A stretch of DNA of 26,749 nucleotides from UBA287 sp034190325 (GTDB lineage Archaea; Thermoplasmatota; UBA186; UBA287): NCBI GenBank assembly GCA_034190325.1, contig JAXHST010000020.1, positions 1 to 26,749 on the forward strand. Reading direction: 5' to 3'. The notes below the pieces were generated by a model. The model searched no databases. It saw nothing but the letters and a program-made list of their open reading frames with translations, and was not told the origin of the DNA. Below, one piece after another: positions 14,242 through 21,864 of the stretch; the stretch's first letter is position 1, and each line of letters starts with the position of its first letter. The translations under genes were made by a program, and so were the position numbers.

Positions 14242-16224
14242 ATGATAACAGAAAGCATAACACAAACAAAAACAAATGCAATAATAAAGATCAATGGTCT
14301 AACCAAAAGGTATGGAGATCTTCTTGCTGTTGACAACCTCAGTTTTGAGGTTAATGAAGGGGAGATCTTTGGTCTTGTTGGTTTAAATGGCGCAGGGAAA
14401 ACAAGCACTGTTATGATGCTCTCAACCCTTCGAAAACCAACGGAGGGCACAGCAACGGTCAATGGTTATGATATATTGAAGAACCCTACTGAAGTAAGGA
14501 GGTCAATAGGCATAGTATTCGAGGAGCAGGCGGTTGATACCTATCTAACAGGGAGGCAGAACCTGGAGTATGCAGCAAGGATATACGGCTTACCGCCAGA
14601 GGCTAGGAAAAAGAAGGTTGACGAAATACTGGAAACGGTGGGTTTATCTGCGCAGGCGGATAAAAGCGTGGGTGATTATTCCGGTGGTATGCTTAGAAGG
14701 CTTGAGATAGGAAGAAGTATGCTCATTGATCCAAAGATCCTCTTCCTTGACGAACCAACAATAGGAGTGGATGTTCAGACAAGACGCTATCTATGGGATT
14801 ACCTCAAAAAGGTAAACAGAGAGAATCACACAACGATATTCCTTTCCACATCCTACCTCGAAGAGGCTGAATACCTGTGCAACAGGGTAGCAATAATGCA
14901 CAAAGGTAAGATTATGGCTATTGGCAAGCCTGAAGAGCTGGAGGATGCGATGGGTAAAACCGTTTTGGAGATAAAGCTTTCGCACGGCACTGCAGGAGAG
15001 CTCCTGAAAGTCTTTGATAGTCAAAAAATCCCTGTTAGTATAGATGGCACAGATGGAACGTTAAAGCTGGCAGTAGGGGAGCACATAAGTGTGGTAGATG
15101 TCATGAGAGAGGCAAAGAGAGCAGGTCTCTCAATAGCTTCAATAAGCGCTCACAGACCAACACTGAATGATGTTCTACTGTCTTATGCCGGAAAAGAGAG
15201 CCTGGATAATGTAAAGAACTATCGCAGGCAGAGAAAAGAGGGAGGAAAACCCGCGATAGAGGTTAAGGGGCTCACAAAGGAGTTTGGAAACTTCACCGCT
15301 GTAGATCACATAAGCTTTGATGTAAAGGAGAAGGAGATATTCGGTTTCCTTGGCCCGAACGGAGCGGGCAAAACAACCACAACAAAGATGCTGACAACCC
15401 TCTTAAAGCCCACAGAGGGCACTGCTGTGATAAATGGGCATGACGTGGTAAAAGAAGCTTCTGAGGTTAGAAAATCTACAGGAATTGTCTTTCAGGATCG
15501 TTCCACAGACAGGTACCTCACAGGCTATCAGAACCTTGATCTCCATGGCAGGATGTACTCCATGCCTAAAGAAGAGAGGGAGAGAAAGATAAAGGAGGTT
15601 ATAGAGCTTATGGAGCTTCAGGGTAAAGAGCACACAATCCTGGATAGAGTGCCAGAGAATGTTAGAAGAAGATTTGAGGTTGGCAGAGGCTTTATGGCCT
15701 TCCCTAAAGTCGTTTTCCTCGATGAGCCGACGATAGGCTTTGATATAGGCGCCAGAGCGGATCTCTGGGAGCAGATAATAAGAGCTAAAGAGAGAGAGAA
15801 CGTTACGGTTATACTGACCACGCATTATATTGATGAAGCAGATTACCTCTGCGATAGGGTTGCAATTATAGACAAAGCAAAAATAGTGGCCATAGGGACT
15901 CCTGAAGAGTTAAAGGCCCAGGTGGGTGAGGACCTTATCGCCGTAGAGGTTGAGAAAGATGGAGAGCTATTTGCTGAAGCGGCAAAAGAGCTATCCTGGG
16001 TTAGAAATGTTGAGGAAAGGGGTAATTCTTTAGTCCTCAGCGTTGAGAAGGGGGAAGGGAGAGTTGAAAGCATCATTGATCTTGCGGATGAAAAAGGATT
16101 TCATATAATGTCCATAGAGGAAAGATTACCCACTTTAGAGGATGTTTTCATACACTTCACCGGAAGGAGTATAAGAGAAGCGGAAGGAGAGGTAAAACAA
16201 AACAATAGAAGGAGGAGGCAATAA
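14242..16224 (+). CDS. ABC exporter ATPase with two fused nucleotide-binding domains
   Basis: A 660-residue protein holding two DrrA-type ABC domains of about 300 residues each. Domain 1 has Walker A GLNGAGKTS, a signature with YSGGMLRRLEIGRSM and Walker B LFLDEPTIGVD. Its Q-loop reads VFEEQ (Gln to Glu) and its H-loop reads STSYLEEAE (His to Ser). Domain 2 has Walker A GPNGAGKTT, a normal Q-loop (VFQD) and a normal H-loop (TTHYIDEAD). Its signature is replaced by VPENVRRRFEVGR. In a head-to-tail pair all defects fall in one composite ATP site, leaving the other consensus. The gene is followed 1 nt later by its permease. The substrate is unknown. Confidence 0.93.
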   Translation: MITESITQTKTNAIIKINGLTKRYGDLLAVDNLSFEVNEGEIFGLVGLNGAGKTSTVMMLSTLRKPTEGTATVNGYDILKNPTEVRRSIGIVFEEQAVDTYLTGRQNLEYAARIYGLPPEARKKKVDEILETVGLSAQADKSVGDYSGGMLRRLEIGRSMLIDPKILFLDEPTIGVDVQTRRYLWDYLKKVNRENHTTIFLSTSYLEEAEYLCNRVAIMHKGKIMAIGKPEELEDAMGKTVLEIKLSHGTAGELLKVFDSQKIPVSIDGTDGTLKLAVGEHISVVDVMREAKRAGLSIASISAHRPTLNDVLLSYAGKESLDNVKNYRRQRKEGGKPAIEVKGLTKEFGNFTAVDHISFDVKEKEIFGFLGPNGAGKTTTTKMLTTLLKPTEGTAVINGHDVVKEASEVRKSTGIVFQDRSTDRYLTGYQNLDLHGRMYSMPKEERERKIKEVIELMELQGKEHTILDRVPENVRRRFEVGRGFMAFPKVVFLDEPTIGFDIGARADLWEQIIRAKERENVTVILTTHYIDEADYLCDRVAIIDKAKIVAIGTPEELKAQVGEDLIAVEVEKDGELFAEAAKELSWVRNVEERGNSLVLSVEKGEGRVESIIDLADEKGFHIMSIEERLPTLEDVFIHFTGRSIREAEGEVKQNNRRRRQ

Positions 16225-16225
16225 G

Positions 16226-17059
16226 ATGGACGAAACAGTTAGGGAGAACGAAGAAAAAAAGATGGGGGCAGGGCAGCCCATATACAGCATGTGGCTCAGG
16301 GAGATAATAAGGTTCTTCCATGCAAGGAGCAGGATATTCAGCATGATTCTGCAGCCATTTCTGTTCTTGGGGCTTTTTGCGCTGCCTCTGAGCGGTTTGT
16401 TTAGAGGGCAGCAGGATCTGGACATGTTTGGAGGGCTTACTTTCTTTGCGTACCTCGTCCCGGGCATGCTGGCAATAAACCTGCTATTCAGGGGCACTAG
16501 AGGAGGGGTAAGTGTACTCTGGGATAAGGACTTTGGTTTTCTGAAAGAGGTTATGGTTGCCCCGGTTTCCAGAACAACCCTTATAGTTGGCAGAAGCCTT
16601 GGACAGCTAACAACTGCTCTTATAGAGGGTCTTATAACTTTAGGTGTTGCCTTGCTCTTCGGAATCTGGTTCGATTTTAGAATAGCAAGCGTTGCGGGTT
16701 TTCTCGGGGCTTTAGTCTTTATGATCCTGACATTCGTGACTTTCGTTAGCTTTGGTCTTATAATGGGATCCTTATTTGAGGATACAGAGGGTTTCATGAC
16801 CTTTGTGCAGCTGATAACCATGCCCATATTTTTCCTATCCGGGGCAATAACGCCGATAAATCAGCTACAGGACATACCTGTTCTTTACCAGCTGCAATTT
16901 GTAAATCCGCTCACATACGGCGTTGATGCCATAAGATCTCTCATAACCGGGGTGCCGTCAGTAATACCAATATGGACAGACTTTGTGGTGTTGCTGGCTT
17001 GGGCTATTGTCCTCGTGCTGCTGGGAGGCTATGCTTTCTCAAAGATGGAGGTGGACTGA
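16226..17059 (+). CDS. ABC-2 type permease (DrrB-like)
   Basis: A 277-residue protein with a cytoplasmic N-terminus and about six transmembrane helices. The ABC-2 signature lies in the C-terminal half: LFEDTEGFMTFVQLITMPIF, then LSGAITPINQL and VNPLTYGVDAIRSL. A strong ribosome site (GGAGGAGG) precedes the ATG at 16226 and overlaps the end of the ATPase gene. With the double ATPase it forms an export pump of the kind used for lipids, drugs or polysaccharides. One permease gene serves two fused ATPase domains, so it presumably works as a dimer. Confidence 0.93.
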   Translation: MDETVRENEEKKMGAGQPIYSMWLREIIRFFHARSRIFSMILQPFLFLGLFALPLSGLFRGQQDLDMFGGLTFFAYLVPGMLAINLLFRGTRGGVSVLWDKDFGFLKEVMVAPVSRTTLIVGRSLGQLTTALIEGLITLGVALLFGIWFDFRIASVAGFLGALVFMILTFVTFVSFGLIMGSLFEDTEGFMTFVQLITMPIFFLSGAITPINQLQDIPVLYQLQFVNPLTYGVDAIRSLITGVPSVIPIWTDFVVLLAWAIVLVLLGGYAFSKMEVD

Positions 17060-17220
17060 GGTTGCAGGGAAGATATGGAGTCTTCTGAGGCAAGCTCGCA
17101 GTATCTCAGGTTCTTTCAAGGATAGGTGTCTCTGCTGGTCTTATATATATGGGCATAGGCTGGCTTACAAGGGAAGGAAGACTCAAGTTTGAGAAAGCCC
17201 CGAAAGGGGGGTGCCCCTGA
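17031..17220 (+). pseudogene. Frameshifted small winged-helix gene (DUF2582-like)
   Basis: Two adjacent frames together resemble the 70-residue archaeal winged-helix family DUF2582. The first frame gives TEVAGKIWSLLRQ (17055-17093), the usual N-terminal helix. The other, joined around 17111-17116, gives SRIGVSAGLIYMGIGWLTRE and ends at TGA 17218-17220. A single extra base restores a 62-residue protein if the ATG at 17031, inside the permease gene, is the start. It is either a real pseudogene or a sequencing error. The position after an exporter would suit a regulator. Confidence 0.55.
17198..17209. terminator. GNRA hairpin between convergent genes
   Basis: CCCC-GAAA-GGGG forms a small stable hairpin just before an AT-rich stretch (17223-17235), between the exporter unit and the convergent fttA gene. 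It is a plausible terminator, although it lies within the end of the winged-helix frame. Confidence 0.35.
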
Positions 17221-17243
17221 GTCTTAATTTTAATCACTGACAG

Positions 17244-19142
17244 CTATCTCAGCCTCACAGACTCCAGATTCACAGGTATCCTTGTATCCAGTCTGAATCT
17301 ATTCCTTATGACTGCGGCAAGCTCTATAGACTTTGTCCCGTCACCGTGGCACACTATAAGCTTCGCCGGTTTTGGAGTTATGTCCCTTACATAGTTCATC
17401 AGCTGCCTTCTATCACTGTGCCCCGAGAAGCCGTCTACAGTCTCAACATCCATTTCTGCTTTTACGGTTATGGGTTTGCCACCTTCTGTGGTTTGAATTT
17501 CTCTCAGCCCCTTCTGTATCCTTCTACCCAGAGTTCCCTCTGCTTGATATCCAACAAAGATGAGTACATTTTTCTCACCGCCAGCCCAATACTTCAGGTA
17601 CTCCAGGATAGGACCACCATTCATCATCCCGGCAGTTGCAAGAACTATGCATGGTTTTGGATCTATGAGCACCTTATCTCTCATCTCTCTGCTGTCAACC
17701 CTCACGAAGATGTCCGAAAGAAAAGGATTGTTTTCTTCAAAGATTTTAGCTCTAAGCTCGCTGTTTAGATACTCTGGATAAGCCGTATGAATTGCTGTAG
17801 CCTCCCAGATCATACCATCCAGGTATATCTCAGTTTTCTCTATCTCATTATTGCGCATAGCGCTCTCCAGAGCTAGCATAACTTCCTGACTTCTGCCCAC
17901 AGAGAAGACAGGCACCATGACTTTCCCACCCCTTGCTATCGCGCTTGAAACAACATTCACAAGTCTCTCAACAGCTTCATCTCTTGGTGGTTGGATATCC
18001 TCCTTTGCGCCATATGTTGATTCCATAATGAGCGCCTCTACTCGGGGGTAGCGCTTGTTTGCCTGATTAAAAAGAATAGTTCGCTCGTACTTATAATCCC
18101 CGCTGAAGAGAACGTTGTAGAAGCCTTCACCCACATTGAAGTGGACCATCGAAGAGCCAAGTATGTGTCCTGCATTGTAGAGAGTCATCTTTAAGTCTGG
18201 CGATATATCCGTTGTTTCTCCATATCCCACAGTTATGCAATGCTCAATCTCTTTTGTCACATCTTCAGAACCGTAGAGGGGCGCTCTACCTTCAGCCATC
18301 GTTACTCTAAGAGTGTCTAGCTGCAGCAGAGCCATAAGATACATCGTGGGCTCTGTGCAGTACACAGGGCCGTCATACCCCATCTTGAAAAGCCATGGCA
18401 ATATGCCGCAGTGATCTAGATGAGCATGGGTTATCACTACGGCATCTATGGAGTCTAAGGGATGCAGTTCTGGAGCGTTCAGATATGGGAAAAAATCGTC
18501 AGATGATGAAACATTCAATCCACAATCTACCAAAACCTTACTGTGAGCTGTGTTTAATAGCGTGCAACTCCTACCAACCTCTCTATAACCACCTAAAGCT
18601 GTTGTTCTTACCCAATTATTTACTTCACCGACATCCCTGTGGACCTTTCTTCCAACCCTCCTGAGAAAGTTTCTCCGCTCTTCAACGACATCTTTGTTTG
18701 AAAGGATCCTCCGCACTTCTTCTATTGTTGTAGAACGTATTGGTGGAGTACGTAAAACTACAGGCCCCCAGTGCGTTCTATCCCTTATCTCATTCAATAT
18801 TGCTCCATTTTTTCCTATAACAACTCCGGACTTTTTTGCCTCTATGATTACTTCCCCACTCTCATCCTGAAAGAAGATCGATGTCACCTCTGCTTCCTGG
18901 GGGACTATCGATAGGATCTCTTTCTCAGCTCTTTCAGGTTCTTCTCTGAGCGCAGGATCTGTTCTTATGACAATCCTCTTCTTTATCGCTTTAGCTATCT
19001 CTTTTATAGCGTCTTCTGTAAAGACCTCCGGATTCTTTGTATAGACCGCTAGCAGCGGTCCCTCAAACTCTATAGAGGTTATCTCTGCCTTTCCGCCTAT
19101 CAGCTCTCGAACTCTATCTGTTATTTCGTCTAGGTAACCCAT
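17244..19142 (-). CDS. fttA: Transcription termination ribonuclease FttA (aCPSF1)
   Basis: A 632-residue protein, full length for the family. Residues 1-140 hold two KH-type domains with a GKNG loop at 110-113. The metallo-beta-lactamase/beta-CASP nuclease follows: ITHAHLDHCG (H239, H241, D243, H244), GHILGSSMVHF, FSGDYKYE, the beta-CASP motifs and GFSGHSDRRQLMNYV near the C-terminus. It cleaves nascent RNA and ends transcription in archaea, working at U-rich tracts. The start at 19142 follows a GAGGTC ribosome site. It lies 53 nt after psmB on the same strand, a pairing found in many euryarchaea. Confidence 0.96.
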   Translation of the reverse strand: MGYLDEITDRVRELIGGKAEITSIEFEGPLLAVYTKNPEVFTEDAIKEIAKAIKKRIVIRTDPALREEPERAEKEILSIVPQEAEVTSIFFQDESGEVIIEAKKSGVVIGKNGAILNEIRDRTHWGPVVLRTPPIRSTTIEEVRRILSNKDVVEERRNFLRRVGRKVHRDVGEVNNWVRTTALGGYREVGRSCTLLNTAHSKVLVDCGLNVSSSDDFFPYLNAPELHPLDSIDAVVITHAHLDHCGILPWLFKMGYDGPVYCTEPTMYLMALLQLDTLRVTMAEGRAPLYGSEDVTKEIEHCITVGYGETTDISPDLKMTLYNAGHILGSSMVHFNVGEGFYNVLFSGDYKYERTILFNQANKRYPRVEALIMESTYGAKEDIQPPRDEAVERLVNVVSSAIARGGKVMVPVFSVGRSQEVMLALESAMRNNEIEKTEIYLDGMIWEATAIHTAYPEYLNSELRAKIFEENNPFLSDIFVRVDSREMRDKVLIDPKPCIVLATAGMMNGGPILEYLKYWAGGEKNVLIFVGYQAEGTLGRRIQKGLREIQTTEGGKPITVKAEMDVETVDGFSGHSDRRQLMNYVRDITPKPAKLIVCHGDGTKSIELAAVIRNRFRLDTRIPVNLESVRLR

Positions 19143-19195
19143 CTGACCTCTCTTTTTCCTTTATGCTGCGTTATACTGCGTTCTGTTGCTCTATC

Positions 19196-19804
19196 TCACA
19201 GGTTCGCTATCTCTTCCTTACTGAGTCTCTTAAAACCTTCTTTATCTATATATATAACTTCTATATCGTCACCACTAGCAGAGTCCCTGCTCATTGCGAC
19301 CTTGACGCAGTCCCTTGCTAGCTTTAAAGCCTCTTTGAGGTCCATGTCTTTCCTGTAGCTCTGCTCCAGCAAGCCATAGGCGAAAGGCGAACCTGAACCT
19401 GTTGAGATGAAGTCATCCTCAAACAGCCCTCCTGCAGCATCAAGATCTATGATGTGGGCACCGTCCTTATCATAACCACCTACAAGAAGCTCAACATAAA
19501 ACGGTGTGAACTTGTACTGATTTAGGAGATTTGATAAAAACGTAGCAGCAGCTTTGACGCTGATCTCCCTCCCGTTTTTTATAGAATAAAGAGCAAACTC
19601 TGAGCGCATCCACCTGGCAAGAACCTGACCATCGGCTGCAAGTCCAGCTATAGTCATTGCTATGTGATCGCTTATCTGTATAACCTTATGAACGTTTTTG
19701 TGGGCGATCATGGTACCAGCAGTAGCCCTTCTATCTGTAGCTATAACTACAGCATCTTTACACGTTATGCCTAGAGTAGTAGTTCCAGTTTTTATTGTAT
19801 CCAT
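19196..19804 (-). CDS. psmB: Proteasome beta subunit
   Basis: Catalytic subunit of the 20S proteasome. With the ATG at 19804 it is 202 residues long with a very short propeptide MDTIKTG; self-cleavage before the TTTLG motif exposes the catalytic Thr. Mature-numbered D17 (ATDRRATAG) and K33 (NVHK) are present, as are the GSGSPFAYG and SRDSASGDD motifs. A GTG at 19811-19813 could extend the frame by three residues, but it lies inside the ribosome site GAGGTG (19811-19816), which sits 6 nt before the ATG. The gene is probably cotranscribed with fttA. No alpha subunit gene is in the window. Confidence 0.96.
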   Translation of the reverse strand: MDTIKTGTTTLGITCKDAVVIATDRRATAGTMIAHKNVHKVIQISDHIAMTIAGLAADGQVLARWMRSEFALYSIKNGREISVKAAATFLSNLLNQYKFTPFYVELLVGGYDKDGAHIIDLDAAGGLFEDDFISTGSGSPFAYGLLEQSYRKDMDLKEALKLARDCVKVAMSRDSASGDDIEVIYIDKEGFKRLSKEEIANL

Positions 19805-19810
19805 CAAAAA

Positions 19811-19816
19811 CACCTC
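19811..19816 (-). promoter_or_regulatory. Ribosome binding site that sets the psmB start
   Basis: GAGGTG on the minus strand lies 6 nt upstream of the ATG at 19804. A GTG start would overlap this site, so ATG is preferred. Confidence 0.7.
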
Positions 19817-19840
19817 TTTCTTAAGATAGAGAGCTTTTTT

Positions 19841-19850
19841 AATATATAAT
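19841..19850 (-). promoter_or_regulatory. TATA box of the psmB-fttA operon
   Basis: ATTATATATT on the minus strand is 40 nt upstream of the psmB ATG. This leaves a short leader that contains the ribosome site. Confidence 0.55.
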
Positions 19851-19892
19851 ATTTACTACGCACATGATCCACAGTGCTTAGCGAAAAAGAGA

Positions 19893-19902
19893 TTAATAAA
19901 AA
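19893..19902 (+). promoter_or_regulatory. TATA-like box of tRNA-Gly
   Basis: TTAATAAAAA is centred about 23 nt before the tRNA 5' end at 19920. Confidence 0.45.
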
Positions 19903-19919
19903 AAGCATTTCTTATTCAG

Positions 19920-20090
19920 GCGGGCGTAGTGTAGCCTGGTATCACTCAGGCTTGCCAAGCCTGTAACCCGGGTTCAAAACAGCCCTTTCCCCACAAGCTG
20001 ATTTCGCAAAGCGAAATCTAAGATTTGCCCTAAAGGGCAAATCAGCCTTTGGACGCTGTGCGGAAAGGCGTGAAAATCCCGGCGCCCGCA
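19920..20090 (+). tRNA. tRNA-Gly (anticodon GCC) with a 98-nt T-loop intron
   Basis: Exons are 19920-19978 and 20077-20090; the mature tRNA is 73 nt. The acceptor GCGGGCG pairs with CGCCCGC and the discriminator is A. The D-stem is GTG/CAC. The anticodon stem CAGGC/GCCTG encloses loop TTGCCAA (anticodon 19954-19956). The T-stem CCGGG/CCCGG is continuous only after the intron is removed, which gives the loop TTCAAAT. The intron sits between tRNA positions 59 and 60. CCA is not encoded. Confidence 0.95.
19979..20076 (+). other. Archaeal tRNA intron with bulge-helix-bulge and internal palindromes
   Basis: The splice structure is canonical. The T-stem is followed by a 4-bp helix (TTCA 19973-19976 with TGAA 20071-20074). 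This is flanked by a 3-nt bulge AAA (19977-19979) and a 3-nt bulge AAT (20075-20077). Cutting after the second base of each bulge gives exactly the 7-nt T-loop. The intron helix continues with CCTTTCC (19984-19990) pairing GGAAAGG (20062-20068). Inside are two perfect hairpins: 20000-20018 (8-bp stem, AAA loop) and 20022-20043 (9-bp stem, TAAA loop). GCTGATTT (19997-20004) can instead pair with AAATCAGC (20039-20046). Confidence 0.9.
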
Positions 20091-20092
20091 CT

Positions 20093-20108
20093 ATTTTACC
20101 GGTAAAAT
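20093..20108. repeat. Perfect 16-bp palindrome directly after tRNA-Gly
   Basis: ATTTTACCGGTAAAAT is its own reverse complement and begins 3 nt after the tRNA 3' end. It may act in tRNA 3' processing or termination, or be a protein-binding site. Confidence 0.6.
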
Positions 20109-20212
20109 GGCATATCACTTCTTATCCCCTTATACATCATGCGGATCGCTGTTCTGAGAATAGATCCATCAGGTAAGTATATGCTGTAAAAGAGGCGATC
20201 TTAAAAACACTG

Positions 20213-20280
20213 AAAAGCTTAAGAAGCGTCATGAATCGTAATATAAGCCTTGTTCTCATTTATCATCGCTAAGCTTTTTT
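20213..20280 (+). repeat. Long-range inverted repeat ending in six Ts
   Basis: AAAAGCTT (20213-20220) pairs with AAGCTTTT (20271-20278), and AGCG (20225-20228) with CGCT (20267-20270), enclosing a 38-nt loop. The right arm ends in T6 (20275-20280). The shape resembles the end of a small structured transcript. Confidence 0.4.
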
Positions 20281-20286
20281 CGCTTT

Positions 20287-20305
20287 ATCTTTGCTCTGCA
20301 AAGAT
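20287..20305. repeat. Perfect 8-bp hairpin
   Basis: ATCTTTGC (20287-20294) pairs with GCAAAGAT (20298-20305) around a 3-nt TCT loop. In size and loop length it resembles the hairpins in the tRNA-Gly intron. Confidence 0.5.
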
Positions 20306-20427
20306 CTACAGAACGCAGTAAGCAATAATCCTCAACGATAGAATAGATCAACAGATGCTCTTCCAGCTCCTTCCGTCCATTAACGTTTTCTCAGCGATCG
20401 GTTGTTTCTGTTCCTACATTTTTCAAT

Positions 20428-20451
20428 AGCTTTAGATATATATCTAGAGCT
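20428..20451. repeat. 24-bp near-perfect palindrome
   Basis: The inner 14 bp (TAGATATATATCTA) are a perfect palindrome and are flanked by AGCT on both sides; only one symmetric pair mismatches, and it could wobble-pair in RNA. It lies about 130 bp before the DUF2330-like gene and is a candidate operator. Confidence 0.55.
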
Positions 20452-20543
20452 AAACCTTAACCCCCAGACACAGGTTAATGTGCAATAGTTATTATTTAAA
20501 GACTTCTCTGGAGGTTCGTCGGCTAGGAAAGAAGAAATAGTAA

Positions 20544-20553
20544 ATTATAAATA
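20544..20553 (+). promoter_or_regulatory. TATA box of the DUF2330-like gene
   Basis: ATTATAAATA is centred about 30 nt before the ATG at 20579. Confidence 0.55.
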
Positions 20554-20578
20554 GGAAAAATGACACACAGGAAACTAT

Positions 20579-21622
20579 ATGTTTCCAGAGGCTAGTAGGA
20601 AAATCTTGATAAAAAGTATAATCGCAACTATTATGGCCGTTTTGGTCATATCTTCTTCAGCTTTTGCAGATAGAGGAATGATAACCGCCTATCCAGACAT
20701 CTCGGTATATGAACCGGGACAAAAAGCTATTTTGGCGTGGAACGGAGAAAAGGAGGTGATGATACTCTCAACAGATGTAAGGGCCAGTGGAGATACGAAA
20801 GTTTTAGAGATCATACCTTTTTATTCAGAACCAGAGATTGAGAAGGGAGATTTTAAATCGTTTAGTGCTTTAGAGGGGATATTTATGAAAAATGCACCGA
20901 TGTCCAAGGGAAGCGAATCGAGTGGGCTTGGAATAGAGATTGTAGCTCATAAACGCATCGGCCCGCATGATCTTACCACAATATTTGTCAACTTTTTCGA
21001 GACACCAGCTATCGACTCTCAACATGCTAGGGAGGAAAGATATGCCAAGGAATTCAAAGAATTCGTTACTCCATATCTGGAAGGAATTGGAATAAGCTCC
21101 ATAACATTTCCTGATGAGTTCGGCGCGATACTGAATCACTATTCCGCCGGTGGCTACCGTTACACCGGTAGTCTTAACGGGGGTTTTTATTGCGTTCTCG
21201 ACGTTATAGACATTGGTGATAAAGAAGAGAGTGTAACTCCACTGGTCTATACATTTGAAACAGATATGCTTTACTACCCTCTAGAGATATCCAAGCTGGC
21301 AAGTGGTGAGACAAATATTCAGCTCTATCTGGTTATGGAAGGTATTCCGGATTTATTTCATGTGTTAGAGTTCTATTATGGGGATGATCCTATCGACCAA
21401 TTTGAACTCGGGCGTTATTCTTCTTTTTCTATAGATAAAACACCCATGATAATACAAGTAGATGAGGATGAATTGAAGGAGATAGATGCACGAATTGCTG
21501 ATCTATTCTCTCAATCTCAAGAACAGGTATATATCACAGCAATCAAATTTACGGGAGATATAAAGGAACTCCATGGAGATATTGGGATAAATAGAGTACT
21601 TAGACCTTTTACGATACAATGA
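20579..21622 (+). CDS. Secreted protein, DUF2330-like
   Basis: A 347-residue protein. Residues 1-30 form a signal peptide: a basic stretch, then IIATIMAVLVISSSAFA with a likely cut before DRG. The start of the mature protein (ISVYEPGQKAILAWNGEKE, then ILSTDVRASGDTKVLEI) and the later TFETDMLYYPLEISKLASGE are what I remember of archaeal DUF2330 secreted proteins, whose function is unknown. No catalytic motif is evident and there is no C-terminal anchor in this frame. It has its own TATA box. The coding-like tail in the +1 frame just past the stop suggests that the original C-terminus may have been longer. Confidence 0.85.
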   Translation: MFPEASRKILIKSIIATIMAVLVISSSAFADRGMITAYPDISVYEPGQKAILAWNGEKEVMILSTDVRASGDTKVLEIIPFYSEPEIEKGDFKSFSALEGIFMKNAPMSKGSESSGLGIEIVAHKRIGPHDLTTIFVNFFETPAIDSQHAREERYAKEFKEFVTPYLEGIGISSITFPDEFGAILNHYSAGGYRYTGSLNGGFYCVLDVIDIGDKEESVTPLVYTFETDMLYYPLEISKLASGETNIQLYLVMEGIPDLFHVLEFYYGDDPIDQFELGRYSSFSIDKTPMIIQVDEDELKEIDARIADLFSQSQEQVYITAIKFTGDIKELHGDIGINRVLRPFTIQ

Positions 21623-21809
21623 GGGCGAAACAAGTGATATCCTCCCCCCACTAAAGAGGCTGTCCGATAATTCTCCTTACTATCTCGTTTTCTATATAAA
21701 TAACTGGGGTTTTGCTTATGCGGGGCTGGCACTGATCTGTGAACTACCTCTACCAGAATCAAAGATTTTGGAAGAGGGCTTAGGCAACAAAGAGGTTAAG
21801 GTACCATAA
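21591..21809 (+). pseudogene. Coding-like out-of-frame tail after the DUF2330-like gene
   Basis: In the +1 frame relative to the upstream gene, 72 codons are open (21591-21806) and end at TAA 21807-21809. The product looks protein-like (YLDLLRYNEGE, SPYYLVFYINNWGFAYAGLA, ICELPLPESKILEEG). There is no ATG or GTG start, but it overlaps the last 10 codons of the upstream gene, so one frameshift would fuse them. It is either a lost C-terminal domain or chance; an open run of this length is not impossible by chance. Confidence 0.4.
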
Positions 21810-21864
21810 CCACAGACAAATAGAAATATCCAAAACAGCATAATTTAAAGGAAGGAGATAAAAT

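Larger units (their letters stand above)
20091..20578. other. 488-bp gene-free, hairpin-rich spacer
   Basis: No credible gene is seen; only very short frames occur, such as a 16-codon one starting at 20140. The stretch holds several palindromes and hairpins listed separately, and the promoter of the next gene at its right end. It could contain an unrecognised small RNA or be remnant DNA. Confidence 0.6.

Noticed and set aside
19805..19813. GTG start for psmB
   Set aside because: The GTG is part of the ribosome site GAGGTG; ATG 19804 is correctly spaced.
19979..20076. Box C/D or H/ACA guide RNA in the tRNA-Gly intron
   Set aside because: A CTGA occurs, but no C box (RTGATGA) and no hairpin-ANA arrangement with a pseudouridine pocket could be found.
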